DNA of 64,000 nucleotides, from assembly GCF_017753665.1 (NCBI RefSeq), contig NZ_CP072524.1, positions 558,001-622,000 on the forward strand, read 5' to 3'. The notes beneath the pieces are model-generated. The model was not told the origin of the DNA, did no database searches, and was given only the letters and a program-made list of their open reading frames with translations. The stretch is from Neisseria sicca. GTDB lineage: Bacteria > Pseudomonadota > Gammaproteobacteria > Burkholderiales > Neisseriaceae. Shown here piece after piece: positions 16,778 through 25,333 of this stretch. The position numbers were made by a program, and so were the translations under genes. How positions within the stretch are numbered: the first letter of the stretch is position 1; each line of letters begins with the position of its first letter.

Positions 16778-18121
16778 ATGTTTCACAGCATCAATGCCTA
16801 TACCGGCGAAACCCTTTGTCGCCGACCTGCGCAAAGTTATGCCGAGTTTGCACAAGAATTGGCAGCGTTGAGAGTACGTCGGCAGGCGTTTGCGCGATTG
16901 GGCGTTACCGGGCGGACTGCTTTGCTGCAAGCTTTTGCCGAGCGTTTGGCGCAAAACAAAGAGCGGCTTGCGGAAATGGTTTGTGAAGAAGTCGGACGCT
17001 GCCTGCATGAATGCCGTGCTGAATTGGATAAATCCGTCGAACTCATCCGATATTATGTCCGCCTTGCCCCCGAGTTGCTGGCGCATAAGACCATTGCCAC
17101 GCAGGCGAGCCTCAGTCAGGTGCGTTTTGAGCCGTTGGGTGTTGTGCTTGCCGTCATGCCGTGGAACTATCCTGTCTGGCAGGTTTTGCGTTTTGCTATT
17201 CCCGCGCTTTGTGCGGGCAATGCTTGTGCCGTCAAACCTGCGCCCAGTGTTGCGCGGGTCAGCGCGGCACTGCTGGAACTGGTTTCAGACGACCTCCCGT
17301 TGATTGGTGCGTGGCTGGATAACGACGATACCTTGAAAGCCATCGAAGACACCGATGCGATGGCGTTTACCGGCTCGACGCAGACCGGCCGCCTGCTCGC
17401 CGCCCATGCGGGATTGCACCTCAAGAAAACCGTCCTCGAACTCGGTGGCAGCAATCCTTTCATCGTCATGCCCGATGCGGATCTCGAACGCGCCGCTGCG
17501 GAAGCCTGTTATTCGCGTTTCCGCGACGCCGGTCAGTCTTGCAACGCCGCCAAACGTATTATCGTTACCGAAGCCATCGCCGACCGCTTCATCCCCCTGT
17601 TTCTTGCCGAATGCGCCAAATTGCAAACAGGCGATCCTAAAGACCCCGCAACCACACTCGCACCGCTGCACCGCGAAGACTTGCGCGCAAACGTACACGC
17701 TCAAGTGCAGGACGCAGTCGCACACGGCGCAGAAGTTTTGGTAGGCGGTTTCATTCCCGAAGGAAAGGGCTGGTTTTACCCTGCCACCGTGTTGGACAAA
17801 GTAAATCCTGACTGCCGCGTTTGGAATGAAGAGGTTTTCGGGCCGGTTGCCATGATTTTGCGGGCGAGGGATGAAAAACATGCCATCGCCCTTGCCAACG
17901 ATACGCCTTACGGACTGGGCGCAAGCATTTATACCGCCGATACCCGCCGTGCATGGGAGTTTGCCGAAAAAATCCAAGCAGGCTCGGTCTTTATCAACCG
18001 CCACACCAGCAGCGACCTGCGCCTTCCCTTTGGCGGCGTTAAAGCCTCAGGTTACGGACGGGAATTGTCTGAATTCGGGTTGTATGAATTTGTGAACGTG
18101 AAAACGTATTGGCAGAAATAA
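16778..18121 (+). CDS. NAD(P)-dependent aldehyde dehydrogenase, probably succinate-semialdehyde dehydrogenase
   Basis: The 447-residue enzyme oxidises an aldehyde to its acid. Catalytic residues are Glu221 in LELGGSNPF and Cys255 in GQSCNAAKR; the cofactor loop FTGSTQTGR is at 197-205. The short N-terminus and PFGGVKASGYGRELSEFGLYEFVN ending resemble the Sad/GabD subgroup. An uptake sequence lies inside the gene at about 17281-17295 and encodes part of VSDDLP. Substrate choice is inferred from family resemblance. A promoter was not identified. Confidence 0.85.
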   Translation: MFHSINAYTGETLCRRPAQSYAEFAQELAALRVRRQAFARLGVTGRTALLQAFAERLAQNKERLAEMVCEEVGRCLHECRAELDKSVELIRYYVRLAPELLAHKTIATQASLSQVRFEPLGVVLAVMPWNYPVWQVLRFAIPALCAGNACAVKPAPSVARVSAALLELVSDDLPLIGAWLDNDDTLKAIEDTDAMAFTGSTQTGRLLAAHAGLHLKKTVLELGGSNPFIVMPDADLERAAAEACYSRFRDAGQSCNAAKRIIVTEAIADRFIPLFLAECAKLQTGDPKDPATTLAPLHREDLRANVHAQVQDAVAHGAEVLVGGFIPEGKGWFYPATVLDKVNPDCRVWNEEVFGPVAMILRARDEKHAIALANDTPYGLGASIYTADTRRAWEFAEKIQAGSVFINRHTSSDLRLPFGGVKASGYGRELSEFGLYEFVNVKTYWQK

Positions 18122-18131
18122 AAATGGATTG

Positions 18132-18186
18132 AAAAAGGTCGTCTGAAAACGCTGGATTGTCTATATTGCGTTTTCAGACGACCTTC
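18132..18186 (+). terminator. uptake-sequence inverted pair behind the aldehyde dehydrogenase
   Basis: AAAAAGGTCGTCTGAAAACG faces CGTTTTCAGACGACCTT, followed by a T-run. Confidence 0.65.
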
Positions 18187-18312
18187 TTTTTGTTGAAGCG
18201 GTAGTTTGTTTTTCTCAATATTCTCCGTAGGAATGATGTATTTGGAAATTTCCGATTATTGAATAAGGATTTTCATTTGCACTGGAATGACGGAATCTTT
18301 TTTTATATTTAT

Positions 18313-18346
18313 AAGGTCGTCTGAAAACCTCTTTCAGACGACCTTT
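18313..18346 (-). terminator. uptake-sequence inverted pair behind the rnfB-like gene
   Basis: AAGGTCGTCTGAAA faces TTTCAGACGACCTTT 18 bases beyond the stop codon. Confidence 0.55.
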
Positions 18347-18364
18347 GAAGTCTCTCCACCAAAA

Positions 18365-19228
18365 TCATCGTATTTCTTTGGCTGCTTCTTGCTCCGCTTT
18401 ATAACGGCGCAGATAGGCGAGCGCGGCGGCTTTTTCTTCTTCGTTGCCATATTTGACATCACGCTGGGCGCGGCGTAATTCGGCACGCTCTTTAGCTTCT
18501 TCGATTTGTCGGTTTTTGAATGCTTCGCGGTTGTCGGAAGCAACCAGTTTGTCTTGTTGGGATTGGGCTTTCGCCATGGCTTTGGCAATCAAATCCATAG
18601 GATTGAATGCAGGTTTGGCGGCAGCTTGGGTTTCGGCTTGAATTTGCGCCTGCTTGGCTTTAACGGCGGCTTCGCGCTCGGCAAGCATGGCTTTGCGTTC
18701 CGCCTCGTCACGCGCTTTGCGCTCGGTGTGCCAATCAAAGCGGCTTTGCGCGTGTTCGGCGGCGGCGAAACGCGCTTCGGAAGAGCGGCTCAGGCTGCGC
18801 GCGGCGGGAAGGTAGTCGTGTTCGGAAGGTATCATGTCGATACAATCCACCGGACAAGGCGGGAGGCAGAGTCCGCAGCCTGTGCATTCGTCGCTGATAA
18901 CGGCGTGCATGAATTTGCTTGCGCCCATAATCGCATCGACAGGACAAGCGCGGATGCAGGCGGTACAGCCGATACAGGCGGCTTCGTCTATCAGGGCTAC
19001 GGCTTTGGGCTGTATTTTGACGGGCGCGACGCGCGGCTTACCCAATAAGGCGGCAATGTCCAGCATCACCGCTTCCCCGCCGGGTGAGCACAAATTAACA
19101 GGTGCATCCTCGTGCAGCAAAGCTTGCGCATAAGGCAGGCAGCCTTGATAGCCGCATTCTCGGCACTGGGTTTGCGGCAGCAGGCGGTTGATGGCTTGAA
19201 GGTCGGTCGGCATGGCAGATAGAGTCAA
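18365..19228 (-). CDS. rnfB: RnfB-like iron-sulfur electron-transfer protein
   Basis: The 287-residue protein has a 4Fe-4S Fes domain (CRECGYQGCLPYA near 22-34 plus a later Cys in NLCSPGG) and two ferredoxin clusters (CIGCTACIRACPVD near 91 and CTGCGLCLPPCPVDC near 120). From about 165 the chain is a long Ala/Glu/Lys/Gln-rich helical tail. It lacks the N-terminal membrane helix of canonical RnfB, and no rnfA, C, D, G or E gene is adjacent. It therefore probably acts as a soluble ferredoxin-type carrier. Confidence 0.85.
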   Translation of the reverse strand: MTLSAMPTDLQAINRLLPQTQCRECGYQGCLPYAQALLHEDAPVNLCSPGGEAVMLDIAALLGKPRVAPVKIQPKAVALIDEAACIGCTACIRACPVDAIMGASKFMHAVISDECTGCGLCLPPCPVDCIDMIPSEHDYLPAARSLSRSSEARFAAAEHAQSRFDWHTERKARDEAERKAMLAEREAAVKAKQAQIQAETQAAAKPAFNPMDLIAKAMAKAQSQQDKLVASDNREAFKNRQIEEAKERAELRRAQRDVKYGNEEEKAAALAYLRRYKAEQEAAKEIR

Positions 19229-19407
19229 AATCGAAAGCGTGTATTTTATCGGGAAACGGAATGTAGGGGAATAAAGGGTTTGAAAATAAAAGAGATTCTT
19301 CTATCGTTTTACAGTAAATTCAAGTAGGAACGACGGAATGGGAATGATGGCCTAAGTATCCTTTATTTGAATTTCATACGGTGTAGTGGGTAAGAGTGTG
19401 GATATGG

Positions 19408-19451
19408 AAGGCCGTCTGAAACACCTGATTTCAGGTTTTCAGACGACCTTT
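19408..19451 (-). terminator. uptake-sequence inverted pair behind the EEP nuclease gene
   Basis: One arm is GGCCGTCTGAA and the other AGGTCGTCTGAA. The stem lies 14 bases beyond the stop codon. Confidence 0.55.
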
Positions 19452-19464
19452 GGCATGGGTGCGG

Positions 19465-20226
19465 TCAAGGCAGTTTGGGTCGGACTTTGACGCTTAAGGG
19501 CAAGTGGTCGGAGAGGCGTTGCCAGTTTTTGCCGTTGTGGATTTGGGAGTCTAGGACTTCCAAGTTGCGGGTATAGACGCGGTCGAGGCTGAGGACGGGC
19601 AGGCGGGCGGGGAAGGTTTTGGGGCGTTTGCCGTTGCTGTCCACGAATACTTCGTTCAGGTTCAAGGCGTTGCCTAAGGATAGGGCGGATTTTTGCCGCC
19701 AGTCGTTGAAGTCGCCGGCGAGAATCAGCGGGCTTTGCGGGTCGATGTGATGCACGACGTATTCGAAGATGGCGCGGTATTGTTTGGCGCGGTCGGGTTC
19801 GCGCAGGTTGAGGTGGGCGCAGAGGCAGACGAGCGGGGTGTCCCAGCCTTCGGGCAGGACTTCGCAATGGAGTACGCCGCGCTGTTCGAGTTTGTTGACG
19901 CTGATGTTGAGGTTGTGGCGGGTTTCCAGCGGCAGGCGGCTGAGGATGGCGTTGCCGTGGTGGCGCTGCGGGTATACGGCGTTTTTGCCGTAGCTGCGGT
20001 TGTAGGAGAGGCGGTCGCCGAGGATGTCGTAATGCGGTTTTCCGGGAAAATCGGGCAGCCTGTTGCTGCGGGTCAGGTGTTGACCTTGCACTTCCTGTAA
20101 AAACAGGACATCCGAGCCTATGCCGCGCAGCTCTTCCGCCATACTGTCCACTTGGACTTTGCGGTTGAGTGCGGACATGCCTTTGTGCATGTTGTATGAG
20201 GTGATGGTAATCGGGCGGGGGGACAT
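19465..20226 (-). CDS. endonuclease/exonuclease/phosphatase (EEP) family hydrolase
   Basis: The 253-residue enzyme has the EEP metal-dependent phosphodiesterase motifs in order: TSYNMHKG near 10, LQEVQGQ near 41, HHGNAILSR near 86, AGDFNDWR near 160 and LSDHLPL near 240. There is no signal peptide, so it should act in the cytoplasm. The target could be nucleic acid or a phospholipid head group; the family does not decide this. An overlapping long frame on the same strand is only a shadow. Confidence 0.85.
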   Translation of the reverse strand: MSPRPITITSYNMHKGMSALNRKVQVDSMAEELRGIGSDVLFLQEVQGQHLTRSNRLPDFPGKPHYDILGDRLSYNRSYGKNAVYPQRHHGNAILSRLPLETRHNLNISVNKLEQRGVLHCEVLPEGWDTPLVCLCAHLNLREPDRAKQYRAIFEYVVHHIDPQSPLILAGDFNDWRQKSALSLGNALNLNEVFVDSNGKRPKTFPARLPVLSLDRVYTRNLEVLDSQIHNGKNWQRLSDHLPLSVKVRPKLP

Positions 20227-20333
20227 GATGTGTAACCGTAGTGTGTGAATCGTTTGTCGTTGTATTGATAGTATAACACTGCAAGTGTTTGGTTTCAGTA
20301 AAGATTTGATGGGCTGGCGGCTGCTTTAAGGTA

Positions 20334-20366
20334 AAACGTCGTCTGAAAAGTTTCAGACGACGTTTG
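20334..20366 (-). terminator. uptake-sequence inverted pair behind the glycosyltransferase gene
   Basis: ACGTCGTCTGAAAAG faces TTTCAGACGACGT 25 bases beyond the stop codon. Confidence 0.55.
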
Positions 20367-20390
20367 AGGGGGAAACGCGCGCAAAGCGGT

Positions 20391-21944
20391 TTATTTTATG
20401 AACTCGTCCATGCCGTCTTCGCAGCGGATTTTTTGTTCGGACAACGTGGCTTTGAGCAGGGCGTCGTTTTGCGGCAGGGCGTCGCGTTCGGCTTCGTGAT
20501 GCCAAAGGTGGTAGGCGATGCCGGAGAATTTGAGGTTGTGGCGTTTCATGCCGTTATGGAAGAGGCGGGCGACGAACTCGCTGTCTTCGCGCCCCCAGCC
20601 GACAAAGCGGTTGTCGAAGCCGTTGACAGCAAGCGCATCGCTGCGGAAAAAGCCCATATTGCAGGTTTTGATGCCTTTGTGTTTGCGGCTGCTTTGTCTG
20701 CCGATCAGGGCGGACAGGCTGCGGCAGCGCAGGGCGGAGAGGCGTTTTTCTATGCCTTGGCTGAACACGGACAAATCGGGCAATTCGCCGGAGTCTAAAA
20801 TTTCTTCGGTACGCGCTTGGGTCAGGATGACGCGTGAACCTTGTATCAGCCTGCCTTTGCGTGCGAGCTTGAGGTGGTCTGCGATGAAGGAAGGGTCGAG
20901 TATCATGTCGCCGTCGATAAGGATGATGTAGTCGCTTTTTGCCTGCGCCAGCGCGCGGTTGCGCGATTCGGCGGCGCGGAAGCCATCGTCCGGCCGCCAA
21001 GAATGTTTGACGGGGATGTCGGTATGGCTGCGGATGAACTCAACGACTTCGGCGGTGTCTTGGCGCGAACCGTCGTCCGCGACGATGATTTCGTTGGGCA
21101 GGCGGGTTTGCGCGAGCGCGGATTTCAAAACCAGCTCCAGCGCGTCGGGGCGGTTGTAGGTGGTTACAATCAGGGCGACGCTGATATTGCGGTTGCGCTC
21201 GTAAAGTTTGACGTATTTGTAGTACGAACCTTGAGCGTTGGCGATGGAAATGGTCAAGCCGTCCGTGCCGTAGGCGAAACCGCGTTTGAGCAGGTAGTTT
21301 TTGACAAACGATACGCTGCCGTGCAACAGGGCTTTGAAGGGCGAGCTGTCTTTTTTGTAGCGGTTTTCTTCGGCGTAGAGCGAGCTGTATTGCTGCATTT
21401 TTTGAATCAGCACTTCGGCGTTTTCAAAGGAATAGTGTTTCAGACGACCTTCGAGTGGACGGACGTTTGCATCGGGCGGCAAGATCAGCGATTCATGCAC
21501 CTGACGGTCGGAAAAGCGGGTAAAGCGTCGGTGGTAAAGGCGCGGGATAATATCGGGATACCAGCCGCAGGCTTTGATCAGGCGGCCGTTGTAGTGGTTC
21601 AGGCGCGAGAGCGAGAAGATGTTTTGTTCTTTGTTTTCCGCGACGGCTTTGCGGATGGCTGCAACTAATTCGCTATCCGCCACTTCGTCGCTGTCTATGC
21701 TGAATATCCAATTGTTTTGCGCGAGGCGGGCGGCAAGGTTTTTCATCGGGCCGAAGCCGATGAAGTCGTGTTTGTAATAACTGACGTTGGTGAAGCGTTC
21801 GGCAATTTCAAAGGTACGGTCGGTCGAGCCGTTGTCGAGCAGCAAAACTTCGTCGAAGTCTTGAAGCGCGGTTAATACTTCGGTCAGATAACGTTCCGAG
21901 TTTTTGACCAACATGGCTGCTGTGGCGGGAATTTTCGGGTTCAT
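20391..21944 (-). CDS. two-domain family 2 glycosyltransferase
   Basis: The 517-residue protein contains two GT-A transferase units. The first (about 5-240) resembles WaaE/KdtX-type lipopolysaccharide core glucosyltransferases (AAMLVKNSERYLTEVL, LLDNGSTDRT, SIDSDEVADSEL). The second (about 255-515) is a GT2 domain of the chondroitin-polymerase type (VALIVTTYNRPDALELVL, IIVADDGSRQDT, LIDGDMILDPSF and GWGREDSEFVARL). No membrane helix is obvious. It probably adds sugars to lipooligosaccharide or another surface glycan at the inner face of the membrane; acceptor and sugar are unknown. Confidence 0.85.
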   Translation of the reverse strand: MNPKIPATAAMLVKNSERYLTEVLTALQDFDEVLLLDNGSTDRTFEIAERFTNVSYYKHDFIGFGPMKNLAARLAQNNWIFSIDSDEVADSELVAAIRKAVAENKEQNIFSLSRLNHYNGRLIKACGWYPDIIPRLYHRRFTRFSDRQVHESLILPPDANVRPLEGRLKHYSFENAEVLIQKMQQYSSLYAEENRYKKDSSPFKALLHGSVSFVKNYLLKRGFAYGTDGLTISIANAQGSYYKYVKLYERNRNISVALIVTTYNRPDALELVLKSALAQTRLPNEIIVADDGSRQDTAEVVEFIRSHTDIPVKHSWRPDDGFRAAESRNRALAQAKSDYIILIDGDMILDPSFIADHLKLARKGRLIQGSRVILTQARTEEILDSGELPDLSVFSQGIEKRLSALRCRSLSALIGRQSSRKHKGIKTCNMGFFRSDALAVNGFDNRFVGWGREDSEFVARLFHNGMKRHNLKFSGIAYHLWHHEAERDALPQNDALLKATLSEQKIRCEDGMDEFIK

Positions 21945-21992
21945 GATGGGGTCGTCTGAAAAGGGGTCGTCTGAAAAATCAAAATCGGGAAA

Positions 21993-22952
21993 TCAAGGCA
22001 GTTCGGCAATGGCGGCGGTCAGTTCTTCAAACATACGGTCGGCATCGACTTCGGTGATCCAAAGCGCGTTGGGCGTTTTGCCGGTCGTTCCGTGCCAATC
22101 GACGGCGCACGCGCCAGTGGAAAGTCCGCTTTGCGTCTCCACATCCACGCGGCACATCCTGCCTGAAAACAATTCGGGGAACACGGCGCAGATAACGGCG
22201 CAAGGGTCGTGCAGCGGGCCGCCTTCCAAACCGAACTGCTGAATGTCGAAGCGTTCGTAACTTTGCAAAATATCCGCCAAACGGCTGCCGTTGGCGTTTT
22301 TCAGACGACGTAAGCGGTTCATGCGTTCAGAAGTGATTTGCGCCTTGTGGGTAACGTCCAGCGGCAATATCGTAATCGGCGCGCCGCTTTGCAACACGAT
22401 TTGCGCCGCGTGCGGGTCGGTGAAGAAATTGAATTCGGCGGCTGGCGTCATGTTGCCTGCTTCAAAATAATTGCCGCCCATCAGAACAATGCGTTTGATG
22501 GCGCGGATGGCTTCCGGCGCGATGCTCAACGCCAGCGCGATATTGGTCAGCGGACCTATCGGACACAAAGTAATCGAAGCGTCTTCGGCGCAGCTCAAGG
22601 TTTCGACCAAATAGGCAACTGCGTGCTGCTTTTGCAAAGGACAGCGCGGCTCGTGCAACGCCGTACCGTCCAAGCCTGTTTTGCCGTGCACCGCTTCCGC
22701 GGTTTCCAGTTCGCGCAATAAAGGTTTGACTGCGCCGGCGTAAACGGGGAAATCTTCCTCGCCCGCCCAATCGCAGACGATACGCGCGTTTTTTGCCGCT
22801 AAATCTACGCCGACATTGCCCGCGACGACGGTCATGCCCAAAAAATCAACCAAGCCGCGCCGTGCCAGACCGTGTGCCGCCAAAATGGCCGCGGCATCGT
22901 CCTGCCCGGGGTCGGTATCGATAATCAAACGGATTTTTTCGTTCATCGCCAT
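21993..22952 (-). CDS. inosine-uridine preferring nucleoside hydrolase
   Basis: The enzyme splits ribonucleosides to base and ribose for salvage. The 319-residue protein has the calcium-binding IDTDPGQDDAAAIL near 11-24, PIGPLTNIALAL near 131 and VLMGGNYFEAGNMTPAAEFNFFTDPHAA near 150-180, all typical of the IunH/Rih family. The Met two codons further in could also start it. It lies beside the divergent dusC gene, with only 88 bases between start codons, including one uptake sequence. Confidence 0.9.
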   Translation of the reverse strand: MAMNEKIRLIIDTDPGQDDAAAILAAHGLARRGLVDFLGMTVVAGNVGVDLAAKNARIVCDWAGEEDFPVYAGAVKPLLRELETAEAVHGKTGLDGTALHEPRCPLQKQHAVAYLVETLSCAEDASITLCPIGPLTNIALALSIAPEAIRAIKRIVLMGGNYFEAGNMTPAAEFNFFTDPHAAQIVLQSGAPITILPLDVTHKAQITSERMNRLRRLKNANGSRLADILQSYERFDIQQFGLEGGPLHDPCAVICAVFPELFSGRMCRVDVETQSGLSTGACAVDWHGTTGKTPNALWITEVDADRMFEELTAAIAELP

Positions 22953-23040
22953 CGCTTGCGCCGTCTATGTGGAAAGCGTGTATTTTAACCGATATACCGC
23001 TACAATACGCATATCCTTTTTTCAGACGACCTTCTCCGAT

Positions 23041-24009
23041 ATGCAGCTTATCCTTGCGCCCATGCAGGGGCTGGTGGACGATGTGATGCGCGATTTGCTG
23101 ACCCGTATCGGCGGCTACGACGAATGCGTCAGCGAGTTCGTCCGCATTACCCACACCGTCCATTCCCGTTCCACCTGGCTCAAATACATCCCCGAAATTG
23201 CCAACGGCAACAAGACCCCCGCAGGCACGCCCTGTACCGTCCAGCTTTTAGGCAGCGACGCCGACAATATGGCGGTCAACGCTTTGGAAGCCGTCCGCTT
23301 CGGCGCGGACAAAATCGACCTCAACTTCGGCTGCCCCGCCCCTACGGTCAACAAACACAAAGGCGGCGCCGTCCTGCTCAAAGAGCCCGACCTTATCCAT
23401 CACATCGTCAAAACCCTGCGCCAACGCCTGCCCGAACATATACCACTCACAGGCAAAATGCGGCTCGGCTACGAAGACAAAAGCCTCGCGCTCGAATGCG
23501 CCGCCGCCATTGCCGAAGGCGGAGCCTGCGCCCTGACCGTACACGCCCGCACCAAAGTTGAAGGCTACGAACCGCCCGCGCATTGGGAATGGATACGCAA
23601 AATCCGCGAACACGTCGCCATCCCCGTAACCGCCAACGGCGACGTGTTCAGCCTCAAAGACTATATCGGCATTAAAGAGATGACGGGCTGCAACAGCGTC
23701 ATGCTCGGTCGCGGCGCCGTCATCCGCCCCGATTTGGCGCGCCAAATCAAACAATACGAAAACGGCGAAACAGTCCGCGATACTGATTTCACCGAAGTTT
23801 CGACGTGGATAAATCAATTTTTTCACTTGTGTCTCGCCAAAGAAGCAAACAACAAATACCCCGTCGCTCGTCTGAAACAATGGCTGGGCATGATGAAGAA
23901 AGAGTTTGGAGAAGCGCAGGAACTGTTTGACGCGGTAAGGGTGGTCAAAGACGCAGAAGAAGTCGCGCTGATTTTGGCGGCATTTGAAGACAAGATGAAT
24001 GCCGGATAA
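23041..24009 (+). CDS. dusC: tRNA-dihydrouridine(16) synthase DusC
   Basis: DusC reduces uridine 16 of tRNA with FMN and NADPH. The 322-residue protein starts MQLILAPMQGLVDDVMRDLL and shows the catalytic Cys in NFGCPAPTVNKHKGGA, the FMN-binding KMRLGYED and TVHARTKVEGY segments, and ANGDVFS. The ATG at 23041 gives the standard N-terminus; the frame stays open far upstream to 22816, overlapping the divergent nucleoside hydrolase, which is not plausible as coding. Confidence 0.93.
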   Translation: MQLILAPMQGLVDDVMRDLLTRIGGYDECVSEFVRITHTVHSRSTWLKYIPEIANGNKTPAGTPCTVQLLGSDADNMAVNALEAVRFGADKIDLNFGCPAPTVNKHKGGAVLLKEPDLIHHIVKTLRQRLPEHIPLTGKMRLGYEDKSLALECAAAIAEGGACALTVHARTKVEGYEPPAHWEWIRKIREHVAIPVTANGDVFSLKDYIGIKEMTGCNSVMLGRGAVIRPDLARQIKQYENGETVRDTDFTEVSTWINQFFHLCLAKEANNKYPVARLKQWLGMMKKEFGEAQELFDAVRVVKDAEEVALILAAFEDKMNAG

Positions 24010-24013
24010 TGAT

Positions 24014-24045
24014 GAGGTCGTCTGAAAGTTTTCAGACGACCTTTA
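24014..24045 (+). terminator. uptake-sequence inverted pair behind dusC
   Basis: AGGTCGTCTGAAAG faces TTTTCAGACGACCTTT directly after the stop codon. Confidence 0.65.
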
Positions 24046-24096
24046 AACCCATCGCTTAAGGCGGAATAAAATAAAAACAGGACGTTTCTAAGCCGT

Positions 24097-24253
24097 TATA
24101 GTGGATTAACTTTAAATCAGGACAAGGCGACGAAGCCGCAGACAGTATAGATAGTACGGAACCGATTCACTTGGTGCTTCAGCACCTTAGAGAATCGTTC
24201 TCTTTGAGCTAAGGCGAGGCAACGCCGTACTGGTTTAAAGTTAATCCACTATA
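24097..24253. repeat. full-length Correia element
   Basis: The 157-bp element has TATAGTGGATTAACTTTAAA-type terminal repeats at both ends and the classic core, including CAAGGCGACGAAGCCGCAGA, AACCGATTCAC, AGCACCTTAGAGAATCGTTC and GAGGCAACGCCGTAC. It ends about 80 bases before the tautomerase gene and is followed by a partial dRS3-like sequence. Confidence 0.92.
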
Positions 24254-24335
24254 TTTCTCTTCCTGCGCAGGCGGGAGCGAGAAAGACACTATGAATCGGA
24301 TTATTTGAATTTACTACATCTTAGAAAGGACAATG

Positions 24336-24554
24336 ATGCCTTACGTTAATATCAAGGTAACGGGCGGTAGCGAGGCTCCGAATGCCGAACAGAAAGCCAA
24401 GCTTATCCATGGCGTTACCGAGTTGCTTGCCCGTGTATTGAATAAAAATCCGCATACCACGGTCGTCGTCATTGACGAAGTGGATATGGATAACTGGGGT
24501 ATCGGGGGCGAGAGCATTACCGTGCGCCGCGCCAAATCGAAAAAATCAGGATAA
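24336..24554 (+). CDS. 4-oxalocrotonate tautomerase family protein
   Basis: The 72-residue product starts MPYVNIKV, so Met removal exposes the catalytic Pro1. I therefore prefer the second of two adjacent ATGs; GAAAGGA lies 5 bases before it. The length and the beta-alpha-beta pattern, with TELLARVLNKNPHTTVVVIDEV, match the small hexameric tautomerases. The physiological substrate cannot be read from the sequence. Confidence 0.85.
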   Translation: MPYVNIKVTGGSEAPNAEQKAKLIHGVTELLARVLNKNPHTTVVVIDEVDMDNWGIGGESITVRRAKSKKSG

Positions 24555-24692
24555 GCGCGCCTTGTCGGGAATGGATAGCGTCATATCGGCTTGCGTCTGC
24601 GTGAAAAGAGAAATGACAGCGGTACAAAAAGCCGGTTTGGGATACTTGTCCGCAATGTTCGGATATGACTTTTTTCCTGTTCATCGAAACTC

Positions 24693-24730
24693 AAAAGGTC
24701 GTCTGAAACCGGATTTCAGACGACCTTTTT
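24693..24730. terminator. bidirectional uptake-sequence terminator
   Basis: AAAAGGTCGTCTGAAACC faces its complement plus TTTTT between the convergent tautomerase and cytochrome c' genes. Confidence 0.7.
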
Positions 24731-24748
24731 GTGTTTCTGCGCAGCGGT

Positions 24749-25207
24749 TTATTCTTCCGGAGCGCGGAAGGTGTCGTGGCAGGATTTGCAGCTTGCGCCG
24801 GTTTCGCTGTAAGCGGCTTTGATTTCTTCCAACTTGCCAGTTTGTGCGGCGGCGTTCAGTTTCTCAACGGCTGCGGCGAATTTGTCTTCTTCGGCTTTGA
24901 ATTTAGCCGCATCAGACCAAACCGCAGGCAGGGCGCGGCCGTTGCCTTTGTCGTCAGATTGGAAGAAGGTGAAAGGTTTTTTGCTGCTTTCGGCAAAGGT
25001 TGCCGCAGCCTGCTTGAATTTCTCTACGTCGTAAGGCTCTTCGCCTTTTACCATTTTGCCCATGCCGGAGAACTCGGGCATCATGGATTTGAACGCAGTG
25101 GTACGGTCTTCGGAGATCGGGCCTTTGGGTTGCGCGGGTGCGCCGCCACCGCAGGCGGCAAGGGTCAGGGCAGCGAGCAGCGCCGCTGAGAAGAGTTTGG
25201 TATTCAT
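24749..25207 (-). CDS. cycP: lipid-anchored cytochrome c'
   Basis: Cytochrome c' binds nitric oxide and protects Neisseria against it. The 152-residue precursor has a lipoprotein signal with lipobox LAAC. The mature part forms a four-helix-bundle pattern and ends with the C-type haem motif CKSCHDTFR near the C-terminus. I chose the Met whose codon ends at 25207 because the signal starts there; a Met 12 codons upstream is less likely. Outer-membrane or periplasmic location follows from the lipobox. Confidence 0.9.
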   Translation of the reverse strand: MNTKLFSAALLAALTLAACGGGAPAQPKGPISEDRTTAFKSMMPEFSGMGKMVKGEEPYDVEKFKQAAATFAESSKKPFTFFQSDDKGNGRALPAVWSDAAKFKAEEDKFAAAVEKLNAAAQTGKLEEIKAAYSETGASCKSCHDTFRAPEE

Positions 25208-25333
25208 GGCTTTTGTGTCCTGTGATAGTATTTTGTTATTCATATTTTTCAGACGACATCCGAAGAGGTCGTCTGAAAAGTTGCAATCATACCTGAAATG
25301 GGTTTACAAAACGAGAAAAGAAAGGAAATAGTT

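Noticed and set aside
19439..20284. 281-codon frame on the minus strand overlapping the EEP nuclease
   Set aside because: It is Arg/Pro-rich and low in normal codon character, typical of an out-of-frame shadow in GC-rich DNA.
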